DNA from: Methylococcales bacterium | GTDB taxonomy: Bacteria; Pseudomonadota; Gammaproteobacteria; Methylococcales; Methylomonadaceae | Assembly (NCBI GenBank): GCA_026399075.1 | Contig: JAPLRR010000038.1 | Span: 34,992-98,991, forward strand | Length of the DNA stretch: 64,000 nucleotides | Direction of reading: 5' to 3' | Shown: one piece after another, positions 8,166-17,961 of the stretch | Layout of the letters: the number at the start of each line of letters is the position of its first letter | Numbering within the stretch: the first letter of the stretch is position 1 | Position numbers and translations under genes: made by a program | Notes under the pieces: generated by a model | Databases searched by the model: none | What the model was told of the DNA's origin: nothing | The model's input: the letters and a program-made list of their open reading frames with translations, nothing else

Positions 8166-9872
8166 TCATGCTTTGTCGGCCTCCAAATCCATACCCCTGA
8201 ACACTGAACAACGCTTAAACACCGCCAAACTCGGCACGGTGTTTTTGTGCTGGCAATATTTGGCGACCAATTTGGACAGCCCCTTAATATCACGGCCTGT
8301 GGCTTCAGGAAACGAATCCACCAATTGCGTGATCAAACCGTCGTCCACCTCTAGCCCAAACTGCTCCACCATCACCTGCCAAATCTGGCGGCGTGCGGTT
8401 TTATCTGGCGGGTAATATTTAATCAGCGCAATACAACGGGACACGATGGCTTCGTCAATATCATCGACACGGTTAGTGGTTAAAAACAACAGGCCGTTAA
8501 AATATTCCAGCACCCGCAAAAACACCCCGACCACAGCATTCATGGCAATATTATTGTCACGGCGTTTGATATAGACATCGGCCTCGTCGATCAACATCAC
8601 CGCACCCCAGCGCTGGGCGCGGGTCAACACATCTTTTAGGGCTTTTTCCATTTCCCCGACATTTAGTCCCAATTGCCCGGAATGGACACGGTATAAAGGC
8701 CGTTTGATAATTTCGGAGTACACTTCGGCGGTCAGGGTTTTACCCACCCCAGCAGGGCCTGCACATAATACGGTTGTACCACCGGATTTGCCTTCGACAA
8801 TATCATCCATCAACACATCCATTTCGGCGGTCAGGATGTCTATCAAATCGGTTTGTTCCTCGCGCAAGATCAACTTTTGCTTGAGTTCGGGCTGGTAACG
8901 GTAAGGGCTGATGTCATTCACATGCACCCACAAATGATGGTGTAATTCCAAATGGAACATCAGCAAATAACAATGCACAGGCAATTCGGTAAACAAGCCT
9001 TTGGGGATTTCGCTTTGCGACGCTTCAACTTCGGATTCCACTTTGTCGTTATAGCGGGTGCTTTTGGCGGCTTTGCGCAAATATTTGGCCAGAATGTCGC
9101 CTTTGGCATCCACCGTGGTCGCCCGTTCGCTTAAGATGCTTTCATCACACACCAAGCGCGCCGTGCCACCTTCGGTAGACAACACCACCACATCTTTGCG
9201 CGCCCAATCGGTATTGCGGTGGCTGGCGGTGGGGTCTTCCGCATAAAAGCCCGTGCCTTTACCGGAAAACTGGGCGCCAGATTGTCCACACCAAGCAAAA
9301 TACCGTTCGGCGGCATCGTCATAAGTGCGGATCAGCTCAGGGGTTTCTTTTAAATAACCTTTGCCGGCAAAAATTTCGGTGATGGTTTTATTGGCAATGT
9401 CGCGGGCGCGGATGGTGAGCGTAGAAATGGCGATTTTGCCTTTGGCGTTGGCTTTTAGTTCCAGGGTTACGCGTCCGGTCTCTTCTTCGCCAGACGGAGT
9501 GTAATCTAAACGCGTCACCAAATAGGCCATCGGTTTGCCCGACACATTGGCCTGAAACAACCAGCCGCGTTGGGCGTTATGAACCAGATAACGGGCGCAA
9601 GCGGGCAGCAACATCTCCAAGTCATCTTCCTCAAACCGTAGCGTGTCGTCATTCATTGCTTGTTGCAACGTGGACAACTGTGCCGCGTGACCCGCCATAC
9701 TGGTTCCGGCGCTTGCGTACAGCCCTTGCAAAAATTTCAACTCGGCAGCCGACAATTGGCTAAACCCCACTTCCGCCTTATTGCCAAAGCGCAACTGGTC
9801 TTTTAAGGCCGACAGCCCCGGAAACTCATCCACCAAGGCTTCTACATATTTGCGTTCAATTTGGAGTTTCAT
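8166..9872 (-). CDS. AAA-family ATPase of unknown function
   Basis: 568 residues with one AAA module in the C-terminal half: Walker A GPAGVGKT at about 371-378, Walker B VMLIDEAD at about 424-431, and a sensor-like FLTTNRVDDID segment. The N-terminal 330 residues have no motif I recognise. The architecture suggests a protein- or complex-remodelling ATPase with a specific adaptor domain. It precedes the rhodanese and ankyrin genes by about 60 nt on the same strand, so the three may be co-transcribed. Confidence 0.75.
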   Translation of the reverse strand: MKLQIERKYVEALVDEFPGLSALKDQLRFGNKAEVGFSQLSAAELKFLQGLYASAGTSMAGHAAQLSTLQQAMNDDTLRFEEDDLEMLLPACARYLVHNAQRGWLFQANVSGKPMAYLVTRLDYTPSGEEETGRVTLELKANAKGKIAISTLTIRARDIANKTITEIFAGKGYLKETPELIRTYDDAAERYFAWCGQSGAQFSGKGTGFYAEDPTASHRNTDWARKDVVVLSTEGGTARLVCDESILSERATTVDAKGDILAKYLRKAAKSTRYNDKVESEVEASQSEIPKGLFTELPVHCYLLMFHLELHHHLWVHVNDISPYRYQPELKQKLILREEQTDLIDILTAEMDVLMDDIVEGKSGGTTVLCAGPAGVGKTLTAEVYSEIIKRPLYRVHSGQLGLNVGEMEKALKDVLTRAQRWGAVMLIDEADVYIKRRDNNIAMNAVVGVFLRVLEYFNGLLFLTTNRVDDIDEAIVSRCIALIKYYPPDKTARRQIWQVMVEQFGLEVDDGLITQLVDSFPEATGRDIKGLSKLVAKYCQHKNTVPSLAVFKRCSVFRGMDLEADKA

Positions 9873-10164
9873 AGGATTCCTGGTTTAGTCAAATTGGCGG
9901 CAATACACAGCCACCGTATTACTAACAGGATAAGCAAAACACTTGCCAGTTTGTGTTTTTTGATAAGTTTAGGTTTACATCGAATCGCTAGGCAAATACC
10001 TAGGAGCTGAGTGACTGAATTTAAAACCTTTTCAAGGGTGGAAGCGGATGGCTAGTATCGGTTTACGGTAAATGGGGCCTGTGGCAAAACTGACAACAAG
10101 GCGGTGGGCTTGTGGTATAGGTGACAGGGTTGTTACGCACCGTGCATCCAGTTTGGCCAACATC

Positions 10165-10860
10165 TTATGCCACGCCCAATGTATCCCCAAGCAAGGGCTT
10201 GGCTACCAGCTGATAGACTTTGAATTCCACACGTATGGGTGGCGCTTCGGGAGATTCGGGGTTGGGCTCAAACACGCTTTCCACATGCGCTAGGGTAATG
10301 GCAAAACTTTCAGCATACAGTGCATTGATTTCATTATCGATGCCTAAGGCTAGGCTTGGGGAGGCACAGGAATCCGTATCTTCTGTAGTCAACAAAAAAA
10401 TAGGCGCATTATTCGGTACGATGCGGCTTAAGTTTGCGACATAAGCGTGGCGTAGGTCTTCAGGCAAGGCGGTTAGTGCGGCGTGGTCATAAACCGTATC
10501 GATACGCCCCAGCAGGTTTTTGGTTAAGGCGAAATAATCCCCGCACAAAATTTGCAAACGGCCGTGTTGCCAAAGGGTGAATTGACCCAATTTACGGCGG
10601 GTTGCGGTCAGTTTGTTGTCTTTAAAAAACGCCCGTACAGCAATGGGGCTTATCTCAACTCCAATCACGTCATGACCTTGTTGGGCCAGCCATAGCATAT
10701 CCAGGCTTCTGCCACACAGCGGCACAAATACCCGGCTGCCCTTAGCCAAATTCAGGCTGGGCCAAAACCGGATAAGCAAGGGATTGGTGGCGATTTGGGT
10801 AAATTCAGTACGATGGTCCCGCCAGCATTGCAACCAAAGGACGTTGTCGCGGTGGGTCAT
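10165..10860 (-). CDS. tpm: Thiopurine S-methyltransferase (selenium/tellurium methylation type)
   Basis: SAM-dependent methyltransferase, 231 residues from the ATG at 10860 (MTHRDNVLWLQCW). Family landmarks: LPLIRFWPSLNL-like start region, VPLCGRSLDMLWLAQQGHDVIGVEIS for the SAM site, ILCGDYF, and IDTVYDHAALTALPEDLR. Bacterial Tpm proteins methylate thiopurines and can convert selenite and tellurite to volatile methylated forms. An upstream in-frame start 40 codons earlier adds no family sequence. The 292-nt gap to the AAA gene shows nothing I can name. Confidence 0.9.
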   Translation of the reverse strand: MTHRDNVLWLQCWRDHRTEFTQIATNPLLIRFWPSLNLAKGSRVFVPLCGRSLDMLWLAQQGHDVIGVEISPIAVRAFFKDNKLTATRRKLGQFTLWQHGRLQILCGDYFALTKNLLGRIDTVYDHAALTALPEDLRHAYVANLSRIVPNNAPIFLLTTEDTDSCASPSLALGIDNEINALYAESFAITLAHVESVFEPNPESPEAPPIRVEFKVYQLVAKPLLGDTLGVA

Positions 10861-11087
10861 TGATGTCCTTAGGTGGTTGTGATAGGTTTGTTTATTAACT
10901 GCCATTGATCTATTGGTAAGCCTGGACACCGATGTAACCGAGTGTGTCCGAAATGCCCCCGCGCAAAAAACTACCGGCACAAGAAATAAGCGTCATTATT
11001 TTTCAGCTGCACGCCAAGCTTACGCTAAAATGGCTTTAGTTACCGATTAAATTAGCTAATACTTGGAACCTAACCGCTAGAACATAG

Positions 11088-11196
11088 CAAAGCAGTGTAA
11101 CTTTCCATTAGTTGTAGGCAAGAGCGGCAGACCTGCGAGGTTTTATAAACCTCGCAGGTCTTTATCCTGGCACTAATGAGAAATTACAAAGCAGTT
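11088..11196. repeat. MITE-like inverted repeat with 9-bp direct flanks (copy B)
   Basis: Terminal inverted repeats 11097-11112 and 11172-11187 (GTAACTTTCCATTAGT against ACTAATGAGAAATTAC) enclose a core hairpin AGACCTGCGAGG...CCTCGCAGGTCT. The element is flanked by a perfect direct repeat CAAAGCAGT (11088-11096, 11187-11195), consistent with a target duplication. The ends and the TTAGTTGTAGGCA and GGCAGACCTG segments match the element at 45445-45499. Confidence 0.7.
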
Positions 11197-11261
11197 GCCC
11201 AACCCGGCTACGTGTTTTATAAGGCCAACCTTCCGCTATAAACCTTTCGACTGAGGGAATT

Positions 11262-12752
11262 ATGAATGCTGCTACCCCCCCAAAAACCGCCCAAAAACCA
11301 CTAACCGCCGCACACAAAAAAGCCTTGGCAGCACTAAGCAAGGTGGTGCATGAAGGCATAGTCCAGCCTTCGGAGCAATTGATCAAATGCGACTTTCGGG
11401 ACACCGGGGAGCCTTGGGAAAAACGCAGTGAATTTGGTAAATCCTTGCGTGATGAAACCCCCAGGGAAAGCCATGCCGCTTGGGATGCACCAGCAGACCG
11501 CTTAGATCCGGTTGATATAGTCCTGGCTGCCAACGTGGGCAGGCAAGCCCATTTAATCCCTTTGCGGATGAGCAGGATGGCCGCCTCCCCTTTTGCTTTT
11601 CTACGGGGGTCTGTGGCCATCATGGCACGCGATCTGGCCTTAACGCCTGTCAACCATGTCAATGTGTTATTGAATGGGGATGCACATATCAATAATTTTG
11701 GCCTTTATGGCACACCCCAGAAAGACGTGGTCATTAATCTCAATGATTTTGATGAAGTCACCATAGGGCCTTGGGAATGGGATTTAAAACGCCTGATAGT
11801 GAGCGTCAATATCTTGGCACGCGAAAACGGCCTTAACCGCCGTGAACGGCGTAAAGCGGTTATTAGCTGTACCGAGGGTTATCGCTCGCGCATGGAGGCA
11901 TTACAAGGAATGGGGGTGCTAGACCTTTGGTATATCCATGCCGTATTAGACAGGCTGGACTTTAAGGGCCAAAAAATTGATGCCAAATCTTGGGCCATCA
12001 TTGTCAAAGCCGTTGAAAAAGCAAAAAAACAGACCAATGCCCGCTTGCTGGGTAAAATTGCCGAAAGGGCGGTGAATGGGGCGTGGCGTTTTAAAGTGGA
12101 CGCGCCTGAATTAACTGGGCTGGACAGCGAAACCAAAGACCAAATCATTGATGCCCTGAATGACTACACCACTACCGTATCCCCTGAACGGCGTTTTATG
12201 TTGCACCGTTATCATGTGGCGGATGTCGCCCACCGGGTTGTGGGGGTCGGTAGTGTTGGGACTCGGGCGTATCTGGCCTTATTGTTTGGTAATAGTAATG
12301 ACGACCCGCTGTTCCTGCAAATTAAGGAAGCCTTACCACCAGCCCATGCCCCTTATTTGCCGCCTTTGCCCAAGGAAATAACCATCCATGACGGGCTGCG
12401 CGTCATTAGGGGGCAACGGGTGTTACAAGCATCCAGCGACCCTTTGCTTGGATTTACCTCCATAGACGGCAGACCCTTCTATGTGCGGCAAATGAAAAAT
12501 ATGAAAGGATCTATCCCATTGGAATGGCTATCCGGCACACCTTTTAATTTTTTCTCCCAAGGGGCTGGCGCATTGTTGGCGCGCGCCCATGCCCGCACTG
12601 GGGATGCGGCAGTGATAGCCGGTTACTGCGGTGGCTCTGAAGTGCTGGACAATGCGCTTGCCGATTGGGCAGAAATCTATGGCGACCAAATTGTCAAAGA
12701 TTATGGCGATTTTCTAAAAGCGATCGGGTCTGGGAGGGTTGTCGCCCAGTAA
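11262..12752 (+). CDS. DUF2252 family protein (kinase-fold-like, function unknown)
   Basis: 496 residues carrying the DUF2252 signature: FLRGSVAIMARDLA, then GDAHINNFGLYGT with NDFDEVTIGPWEWDLKRL, which resemble the catalytic and metal-binding segments of aminoglycoside-kinase-like folds. These proteins are widespread but uncharacterised; the GDxHxxNFG and NDFD motifs suggest phosphotransfer chemistry. No signal peptide is seen. It stands alone, 65 nt after the MITE on the upstream side, with a DUF2092 pair following about 100 nt downstream. Confidence 0.8.
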   Translation: MNAATPPKTAQKPLTAAHKKALAALSKVVHEGIVQPSEQLIKCDFRDTGEPWEKRSEFGKSLRDETPRESHAAWDAPADRLDPVDIVLAANVGRQAHLIPLRMSRMAASPFAFLRGSVAIMARDLALTPVNHVNVLLNGDAHINNFGLYGTPQKDVVINLNDFDEVTIGPWEWDLKRLIVSVNILARENGLNRRERRKAVISCTEGYRSRMEALQGMGVLDLWYIHAVLDRLDFKGQKIDAKSWAIIVKAVEKAKKQTNARLLGKIAERAVNGAWRFKVDAPELTGLDSETKDQIIDALNDYTTTVSPERRFMLHRYHVADVAHRVVGVGSVGTRAYLALLFGNSNDDPLFLQIKEALPPAHAPYLPPLPKEITIHDGLRVIRGQRVLQASSDPLLGFTSIDGRPFYVRQMKNMKGSIPLEWLSGTPFNFFSQGAGALLARAHARTGDAAVIAGYCGGSEVLDNALADWAEIYGDQIVKDYGDFLKAIGSGRVVAQ

Positions 12753-12856
12753 AGACTTTTTCGTTACTAAGGCAGAAATTCCGTTTTCCAGTTTGCACCA
12801 ATAGCAATATCCATATACTCTTAGCCAATTAATCCAGCACTCAAGAAGGTGATACT

Positions 12857-13705
12857 ATGAAACATCAAAGGGTAAGATACACTGGCTTGGCAGCCTTAAT
12901 ACCAACACTATTGCTAGTGGCGGCAGGCTGTTCAACCCAGCCGCCAGCCGTTACACCGCCAGCAATGCCAGAACAGCCAAAAATTGCGGTTGAGCCAAAA
13001 GTAGAAGCGCCAAAACCGGTTATCGAACCCGAAGCTATAGCGGCCCTGCAAAAAATGGGGGGATTTTTGCGTAGCCTTAAAAGCTATCAAGTCGACTTTA
13101 AGCTGACTAAAGACGAAGTGCTGGAGTCTGGACAAAAAATTATGGTCGACGGTGCTTCCAATCTGATTGTGCAAGCGCCGGACCGTTTTCATTTTTCGAC
13201 AAAAATTGAAGAAGCAACCATTGATTTGCAATTTTTCTACAATGGCAAAGAATTTACCATTTTCGGAAACACCGATAAATACTATGCCACTGTGGCGGCA
13301 CCCGCGACTACCCGAGAACTTCTGACAGTGGCACAAGACCGCTATAATTTAGAATTTCCCTTTGCGGATTTATTTGTTTGGGGTTCGGATAGAGAAAACC
13401 TTGGCGCAATTCAGTCGGCGATTTACATAGGCCCGGCCCAAATTAACGCCGTCGCTTGCGACCATTACGCGTTCCAAAATGCCGATGTGGATTGGCAGTT
13501 ATGGATAGAAAAAGGCGAAAAACCGCTGCCCAGAAAGCTGGTGATCACCAGCAAACTAGAAGAAGGCCAACCCCAATATACCTCGGTTATGGGATGGACA
13601 CTTTCCCCAAAGTATAAGCAACAAATATTCACTTTTGTGCCCCCCAAAGATGCCATCAAAATCAATTTTGCCGTCAATGAGCCCACAACCGAAAACGTGC
13701 AATAG
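12857..13705 (+). CDS. DUF2092-type periplasmic lipoprotein
   Basis: 282 residues with a lipoprotein signal (LLLVAAGCSTQPP; lipid-modified Cys in the AGC box), a Pro/Ala-rich tether, and a domain rich in beta strands that resembles the LolA/LolB-like DUF2092 fold (SYQVDFKLTKDEVLESGQK, PDRFHF, FFYNGKEFTIFG). Such proteins are thought to bind hydrophobic ligands, but no substrate is known. The next gene starts 16 nt downstream with a good ribosome binding site, so the two form an operon. Confidence 0.75.
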   Translation: MKHQRVRYTGLAALIPTLLLVAAGCSTQPPAVTPPAMPEQPKIAVEPKVEAPKPVIEPEAIAALQKMGGFLRSLKSYQVDFKLTKDEVLESGQKIMVDGASNLIVQAPDRFHFSTKIEEATIDLQFFYNGKEFTIFGNTDKYYATVAAPATTRELLTVAQDRYNLEFPFADLFVWGSDRENLGAIQSAIYIGPAQINAVACDHYAFQNADVDWQLWIEKGEKPLPRKLVITSKLEEGQPQYTSVMGWTLSPKYKQQIFTFVPPKDAIKINFAVNEPTTENVQ

Positions 13706-13721
13706 TAAACTGGAGATCACT

Positions 13722-14285
13722 ATGAAAAATGTAAAACTATTCAATCGGTTTGTTTCCGTAGCCACACTTACCAGCCTAATTATCGGTTCTGGCTGGATGT
13801 TTCCAAACGAAGCCCAAGCCCGTGAGATTCGCGGCAACACAAGGATGAATGTCAATCATGGCGCAAATCTCAACCGCAATAATATTCAGCGCCCCAACAT
13901 AAACAATAATGCGAACATCAACCGCAACAACAAGGCGAACATTAACCATAACAACACTGCTAACATCAACCGTAACAATAATGTTAACGTCAACAAGAAC
14001 AACAACGTCAATGTCAACCGTAATGTCAATGTAAACGGCAATTATCATGGCGGCGGTTACTATTACAATGACCACTACAATAACGGCGTTAGCGTTGGCG
14101 GGGCAATTGCCATTGGCGTAGCTGGCCTTGCGATAGGCTCAATGATCACCGCCGCGTCCATGCCACCGTCATGCAACACGACCTACATTAACGGCATCGC
14201 CTATCGTCAATGCGGTAACACCTGGTATCAACCCCAATACCAAGGCTCATCAGTCAACTATATCGTGGTCAACCCGCCCCAATAA
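13722..14285 (+). CDS. Secreted Asn-rich low-complexity protein
   Basis: 187 residues from the ATG at 13722, with GGAG upstream. A signal peptide (cleavage near AQA), then about 60 residues made of NxNxNRNN-type repeats, a glycine/tyrosine patch, a hydrophobic glycine-rich segment (AIAIGVAGLAIGSMI) that may enter the membrane, and a two-cysteine C-terminal region (Cys in PSCNTTY and YRQCGNTWY). The tail resembles small envelope proteins encoded beside DUF2092 genes. The repeats are consistent with an extended surface or periplasmic spacer. Function unknown. Confidence 0.7.
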   Translation: MKNVKLFNRFVSVATLTSLIIGSGWMFPNEAQAREIRGNTRMNVNHGANLNRNNIQRPNINNNANINRNNKANINHNNTANINRNNNVNVNKNNNVNVNRNVNVNGNYHGGGYYYNDHYNNGVSVGGAIAIGVAGLAIGSMITAASMPPSCNTTYINGIAYRQCGNTWYQPQYQGSSVNYIVVNPPQ

Positions 14286-14325
14286 GCAGCTGGCTTAGCA
14301 CTTTGTGCGCCTTGACAAGCTTAGG

Positions 14326-15126
14326 ATGGATATTTCAGTCGTCATTCCCAGCTACAATCGCTGTGACTTGTTAAGGCGGGCAATACAATCCGTATTTGCC
14401 CAAACCCGCTTGCCATCAGAAGTCGTCGTTATTGACGACGGCTCTACCGATGGCACTCGCGCCATGATACAAACCGAGTTCCCCCAAGTCCATTATTACT
14501 ATCAGGAAAACCAAGGGGTCAGCAGCGCCAGAAATGCTGGGGTGTTAAAGACCACTGGCGATTGGCTGGCTTTTTTGGATTCTGATGATGAATGGCTGCC
14601 CGGAAAACTGGACAGCCAGATAAACGCCCTAAACAAACAACCCGAAAGTAAAGTATGCCATACCGAAGAGCTATGGATACGTAATGGCACCCGCGTTAAC
14701 CCACCGCAAAAATACCGTAAAAAAGGCGGCTGGCTTTTTGCCGATTGTTTGCCTTTGTGCGCCATCTCGCCCTCCACTGTCCTGATACACCGTTCGGTGT
14801 TTATCGATGTGGGCTTGTTTGACTGCGCATTGCCAGCCTGTGAGGACTATGACTTGTGGTTGAGGATCACCGCAAAATATCCGGTCTTATTGATCGCAGA
14901 GCCACAAATAAAAAAATACGGCGGCCATGAAGACCAACTGTCGTTACAATTTTGGGGGATGGACAGATTTCGTATCAGCGCCTTGCAAAACATTATAAAT
15001 AGCGGACAATTGTCAGCAAAAAACCAACAAGCAGCCGCCGCAATGCTTGCCAAAAAAACGGCGATTTACCTAAATGGCGCATCAAAACGCCTAGCGGCGA
15101 CACCCACCAACACCGATCCGCAATAA
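14326..15126 (+). CDS. Family 2 glycosyltransferase
   Basis: 266 residues with the GT-A fold signature: ISVVIPSYNR at the N-terminus, DDGSTDGT (37-44) and the metal-binding DSDD (85-88), followed by an ACEDYDLWLR acceptor-side motif. Probably transfers a sugar from a nucleotide donor onto a surface glycan or lipid. The ATG at 14326 is preferred to the GTG at 14305 because the fold begins directly after it. It stands alone among unrelated genes, so the acceptor cannot be inferred. Confidence 0.85.
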   Translation: MDISVVIPSYNRCDLLRRAIQSVFAQTRLPSEVVVIDDGSTDGTRAMIQTEFPQVHYYYQENQGVSSARNAGVLKTTGDWLAFLDSDDEWLPGKLDSQINALNKQPESKVCHTEELWIRNGTRVNPPQKYRKKGGWLFADCLPLCAISPSTVLIHRSVFIDVGLFDCALPACEDYDLWLRITAKYPVLLIAEPQIKKYGGHEDQLSLQFWGMDRFRISALQNIINSGQLSAKNQQAAAAMLAKKTAIYLNGASKRLAATPTNTDPQ

Positions 15127-15153
15127 CCTACTTCTTTACTAAGAAATTAAACA

Positions 15154-15168
15154 GGACTAAAATAGTCC
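15154..15168 (+). promoter_or_regulatory. Palindromic operator for the Rrf2-family regulator (IscR type 1-like)
   Basis: Perfect palindrome GGACTAAAATAGTCC ends 17 nt before the regulator's ATG. Its core GACTAAAATAGTC matches the known IscR type 1 pattern. The position implies Fe-S-dependent autorepression of the regulator-sufB transcript. Confidence 0.75.
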
Positions 15169-15185
15169 TTATTTTTGGGGCGGCC

Positions 15186-15650
15186 ATGTTACGGTTAAGC
15201 AAATTAACAGATTATGCCACCGTCATTTTAAGTTTTATGGCGAGTGATAGCGGCACTATCCATGCGGCGATGGAAATAGCATCCGCCACTGGCATCGCCT
15301 TGCCCACGGTAAGCAAAATCCTGAAACAACTCGTCAATGCCAATTTGTTAATGTCCACACGGGGAGCCAAAGGCGGCTATACGCTCGCCAGAACACCCGA
15401 TAAAATCAGTTTGGCCACCATGATCACCGCCTTAGAAGGACCAATTGCCTTAACCGAATGCAGCATTTCCCAACAGGCTTGCGGCCAAGCAACGGGCTGC
15501 GGAATTCGCGGAAACTGGCATTTAATTAACCAAACCATCCATAATGCCTTAGAGTCGGTGACACTTGCCGATATGATACGCCCCATACCCGCCAAGGATG
15601 CCGCTTGGAAACAAGAAACCCTAATCCCCATCGCCAGTTTATATCGTTAG
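15186..15650 (+). CDS. Rrf2-family Fe-S cluster-responsive repressor (SUF regulator)
   Basis: 154 residues: an N-terminal winged helix (MLRLSKLTDYATVIL, LPTVSKILKQL, RGAKGGYTLA wing) and three cysteines (Cys92, Cys99, Cys105) in the ligand loop that holds a 2Fe-2S cluster in IscR-like proteins. It lies 13 nt before sufB with an IscR-type palindrome upstream, so it most likely represses its own operon when cluster supply is sufficient. It belongs to the SUF-associated Rrf2 group. Confidence 0.9.
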   Translation: MLRLSKLTDYATVILSFMASDSGTIHAAMEIASATGIALPTVSKILKQLVNANLLMSTRGAKGGYTLARTPDKISLATMITALEGPIALTECSISQQACGQATGCGIRGNWHLINQTIHNALESVTLADMIRPIPAKDAAWKQETLIPIASLYR

Positions 15651-15663
15651 ATAGAGAGTATTT

Positions 15664-17112
15664 ATGTCAGCCAGCGCCCAAGAAATCAACAACCTGATTA
15701 ACCAAGATTACAAACAAGGCTTTGTCACCGAACTGGAAACCGACACCTTTCCACCCGGCTTGGACGAAGCGGTCATCCACAAACTGTCCAAGGTCAAAAA
15801 CGAACCCGACTTTATGCTGGAATACCGCCTAAAAGCCTTCCGCCATTGGCAAACCATGACCCCGCCAGAGTGGGCTTTTGTCAAATTTGACCCGATAGAT
15901 TACCAAGCCATCAGCTATTATTCTGCGCCCAAACGCAAAGAAGACGGCCCCAAAAGCTTGGACGAAATCGACCCGCAAGTCTTGGAAGCCTACAAAAAGC
16001 TCGGCATTCCCTTAGACGAACAAGAACGCTTGGCGGGCATCGCCGTTGATGCGGTGTTTGACAGCGTATCGGTAGCGACCACCTTTAAAGGCAAGCTTAA
16101 AGATGCCGGGGTGATTTTTTGCCCTATTTCCGAAGCCTTGCGCGATCACCCCGAACTCATTAAAGAATATCTGGGTTCTGTTGTGCCGCACACCGACAAC
16201 TACTTCGCCGCCTTAAACGCCGCCGTGTTCACCGATGGCTCGTTTGTGTACATTCCCAAAGGCGTGCGCTGCCCGATGGAATTGTCCACTTATTTTCGCA
16301 TTAACGCCGCCAACACCGGACAATTTGAACGCACCCTGATTATTGCCGACGAAGGCAGCCATGTGTCTTATTTGGAAGGCTGCACCGCACCTATGCGCGA
16401 CGAAAACCAACTGCACGCGGCAGTGGTCGAACTCATCGCCTTAAAAGATGCCACAATCAAATATTCCACCGTACAAAACTGGTATCCCGGCGACAAAAAT
16501 GGCCTGGGCGGCATCTACAATTTTGTCACCAAACGCGCCGATTGCCGTGGCGACAATTCCAAAGTGTCATGGACACAAGTGGAAACCGGCTCCGCGATCA
16601 CCTGGAAATATCCCAGCTGCGTACTGACGGGCGACAACGCCGTCGGCGAATTTTATTCGGTGGCCTTAACCAATAATTACCAACAAGCCGACACGGGCAC
16701 TAAAATGATCCACATCGGCAAAAACACCCGCAGCACGATAGTGTCCAAAGGCATTTCCGCAGGTAAAGCCCAAAACACCTATCGCGGTTTGGTAAAAGTG
16801 TTGAAATCTGCCGAAAATGCGCGTAACTATACCCAATGCGATTCTTTGCTAGTCGGCGACCAATGCGGTGCGCACACCTTCCCGTACATCGAAGTCAAAC
16901 AACCTTCCGCACAAGTCGAACACGAAGCCACCACCTCAAAAATCAGCGAAGACCAACTGTTTTTCTGCCAACAACGGGGACTTTCCGCCGAAGATGCCGT
17001 ATCAATGATCGTGAACGGTTTTTGTAAAGAAGTGTTTAAGGAACTGCCGATGGAATTTGCGGTGGAAGCACAGGCGTTGTTGGGGCTGAGTTTGGAAGGT
17101 TCGGTGGGGTAG
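15664..17112 (+). CDS. sufB: Fe-S cluster assembly scaffold protein SufB
   Basis: 482 residues, full length, with the SufB core ([57 protein letters not shown]) and the usual EGSVG end. SufB forms the SufBC2D scaffold on which new Fe-S clusters are built. sufC, sufD and sufS normally follow; here the next genes are a toxin-antitoxin array, the first starting on the last base of the sufB stop. Either the remaining suf genes were displaced or the operon continues elsewhere. Confidence 0.95.
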   Translation: MSASAQEINNLINQDYKQGFVTELETDTFPPGLDEAVIHKLSKVKNEPDFMLEYRLKAFRHWQTMTPPEWAFVKFDPIDYQAISYYSAPKRKEDGPKSLDEIDPQVLEAYKKLGIPLDEQERLAGIAVDAVFDSVSVATTFKGKLKDAGVIFCPISEALRDHPELIKEYLGSVVPHTDNYFAALNAAVFTDGSFVYIPKGVRCPMELSTYFRINAANTGQFERTLIIADEGSHVSYLEGCTAPMRDENQLHAAVVELIALKDATIKYSTVQNWYPGDKNGLGGIYNFVTKRADCRGDNSKVSWTQVETGSAITWKYPSCVLTGDNAVGEFYSVALTNNYQQADTGTKMIHIGKNTRSTIVSKGISAGKAQNTYRGLVKVLKSAENARNYTQCDSLLVGDQCGAHTFPYIEVKQPSAQVEHEATTSKISEDQLFFCQQRGLSAEDAVSMIVNGFCKEVFKELPMEFAVEAQALLGLSLEGSVG

Positions 17113-17369
17113 TGGGCAAATACGATAAGATTTTGCAGAAAATTGTCCTTGGACGATCCGATGCCAATATCTTATTCTCGGAATTGCGACAATTGCTGGT
17201 ACGCTTAGAATTTCAAGAACGGATTCGTGGCGATCATTTTATTTTCAGCAATAAAGGTATTGTTGAAATTTTAAATATCCAGCCACAGGGTGCAATGGCA
17301 AAAGCCTATCAAGTTAAACAAGTCCGTCAAATTATTGTCCGCTATCGTTTGGGGTTAGATGATGAATAA
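17112..17369 (+). CDS. HicA-like mRNA interferase toxin
   Basis: 85 residues from a GTG at 17112 that shares one base with the sufB TAG. The pattern LRQLLVRLEFQERIRGDHFIF and a late VKQVRQIIVRY helix fit HicA-type double-stranded-RNA-binding-like toxins, in which the histidine of the GDH/GSH motif is catalytic. The partner hicB overlaps its 3' end by 11 nt. Family assignment is by motif and pairing. Confidence 0.65.
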   Translation: MGKYDKILQKIVLGRSDANILFSELRQLLVRLEFQERIRGDHFIFSNKGIVEILNIQPQGAMAKAYQVKQVRQIIVRYRLGLDDE

Positions 17370-17571
17370 ATATGAGATGATTATTTATTGGAGCGAAGAA
17401 GATCAAGCCTATATCGCCGAAGTACCCGAATTGGCGGGTTGTATGGCGGATGGCAACAGTTATCAGGAGGCAGTCAAAAACGCGGAGCGGGTGATTGCTG
17501 AATGGATAGAAACGGCGGTGGAGCTAGGCCGATATATACCAGAGCCTAAAGGTCGGTTGCTCTATGCGTAA
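17359..17571 (+). CDS. HicB-type antitoxin
   Basis: 70 residues beginning at ATG 17359, inside the end of the toxin gene. Short HicB fold: MIIYWSEEDQAYIAEVPELAGCMADGNSY-type N-terminus followed by the helix EAVKNAERVIAEWI. It neutralises the cognate HicA by direct binding. It lacks an added DNA-binding domain, so self-repression would need another factor. Its stop overlaps the start of the next gene. Confidence 0.8.
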   Translation: MMNKYEMIIYWSEEDQAYIAEVPELAGCMADGNSYQEAVKNAERVIAEWIETAVELGRYIPEPKGRLLYA

Positions 17572-17854
17572 AGCTACCGCGCTGGAAGTATTGGCCCGCA
17601 TTAAGCCGATTTTGTCACAGCAATTTGGTGTGGTGCGTTTGGCGTTGTTTGGTTCAACCGTCCGCGACGAAGCCAGCGACCAAAGTGATGTGGATATATT
17701 GGTCACGTTTGATGGCGCAGCGACTTCCGAGCGTTATTTTGGCGTATTGTTCTTGTTGGAAGATTGCCTAGGTTGCGCCGTCGATTTAGTCACCGATAAA
17801 GCTTTGCGCCCGCAATTGCGCCCGTTTATCGAACAGGAAGCGATAGATGTCTAA
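17564..17854 (+). CDS. mntA: MNT-type minimal nucleotidyltransferase (MntA antitoxin-like)
   Basis: 96 residues with the pol-beta nucleotidyltransferase signature ALFGSTVRDEASDQSDVDILVTF, including the GS and DxD metal-binding residues. In MntA-HepT systems this enzyme inactivates the HepT RNase by adding AMP groups. No HepT (HEPN) gene follows: the next reading frame stops after six codons, so the toxin may have been lost. Overlaps hicB by 8 nt, so sufB, hicA, hicB and mntA form an unbroken overlapping chain. Confidence 0.85.
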   Translation: MRKATALEVLARIKPILSQQFGVVRLALFGSTVRDEASDQSDVDILVTFDGAATSERYFGVLFLLEDCLGCAVDLVTDKALRPQLRPFIEQEAIDV

Positions 17855-17961
17855 TACAGTAAGGTAATGGCATTTTTATGTAGGTAACATGATTGGATTT
17901 ATCGAATTAGTTAGAAATATACTGATAGATTTAATCATATTAATTTTGATAATTTAAAGAC

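Noticed and set aside
13860..14040. AAC/AAT-rich repeats as a non-coding repeat array
   Set aside because: They are in frame within a protein with signal peptide and encode Asn-rich units.
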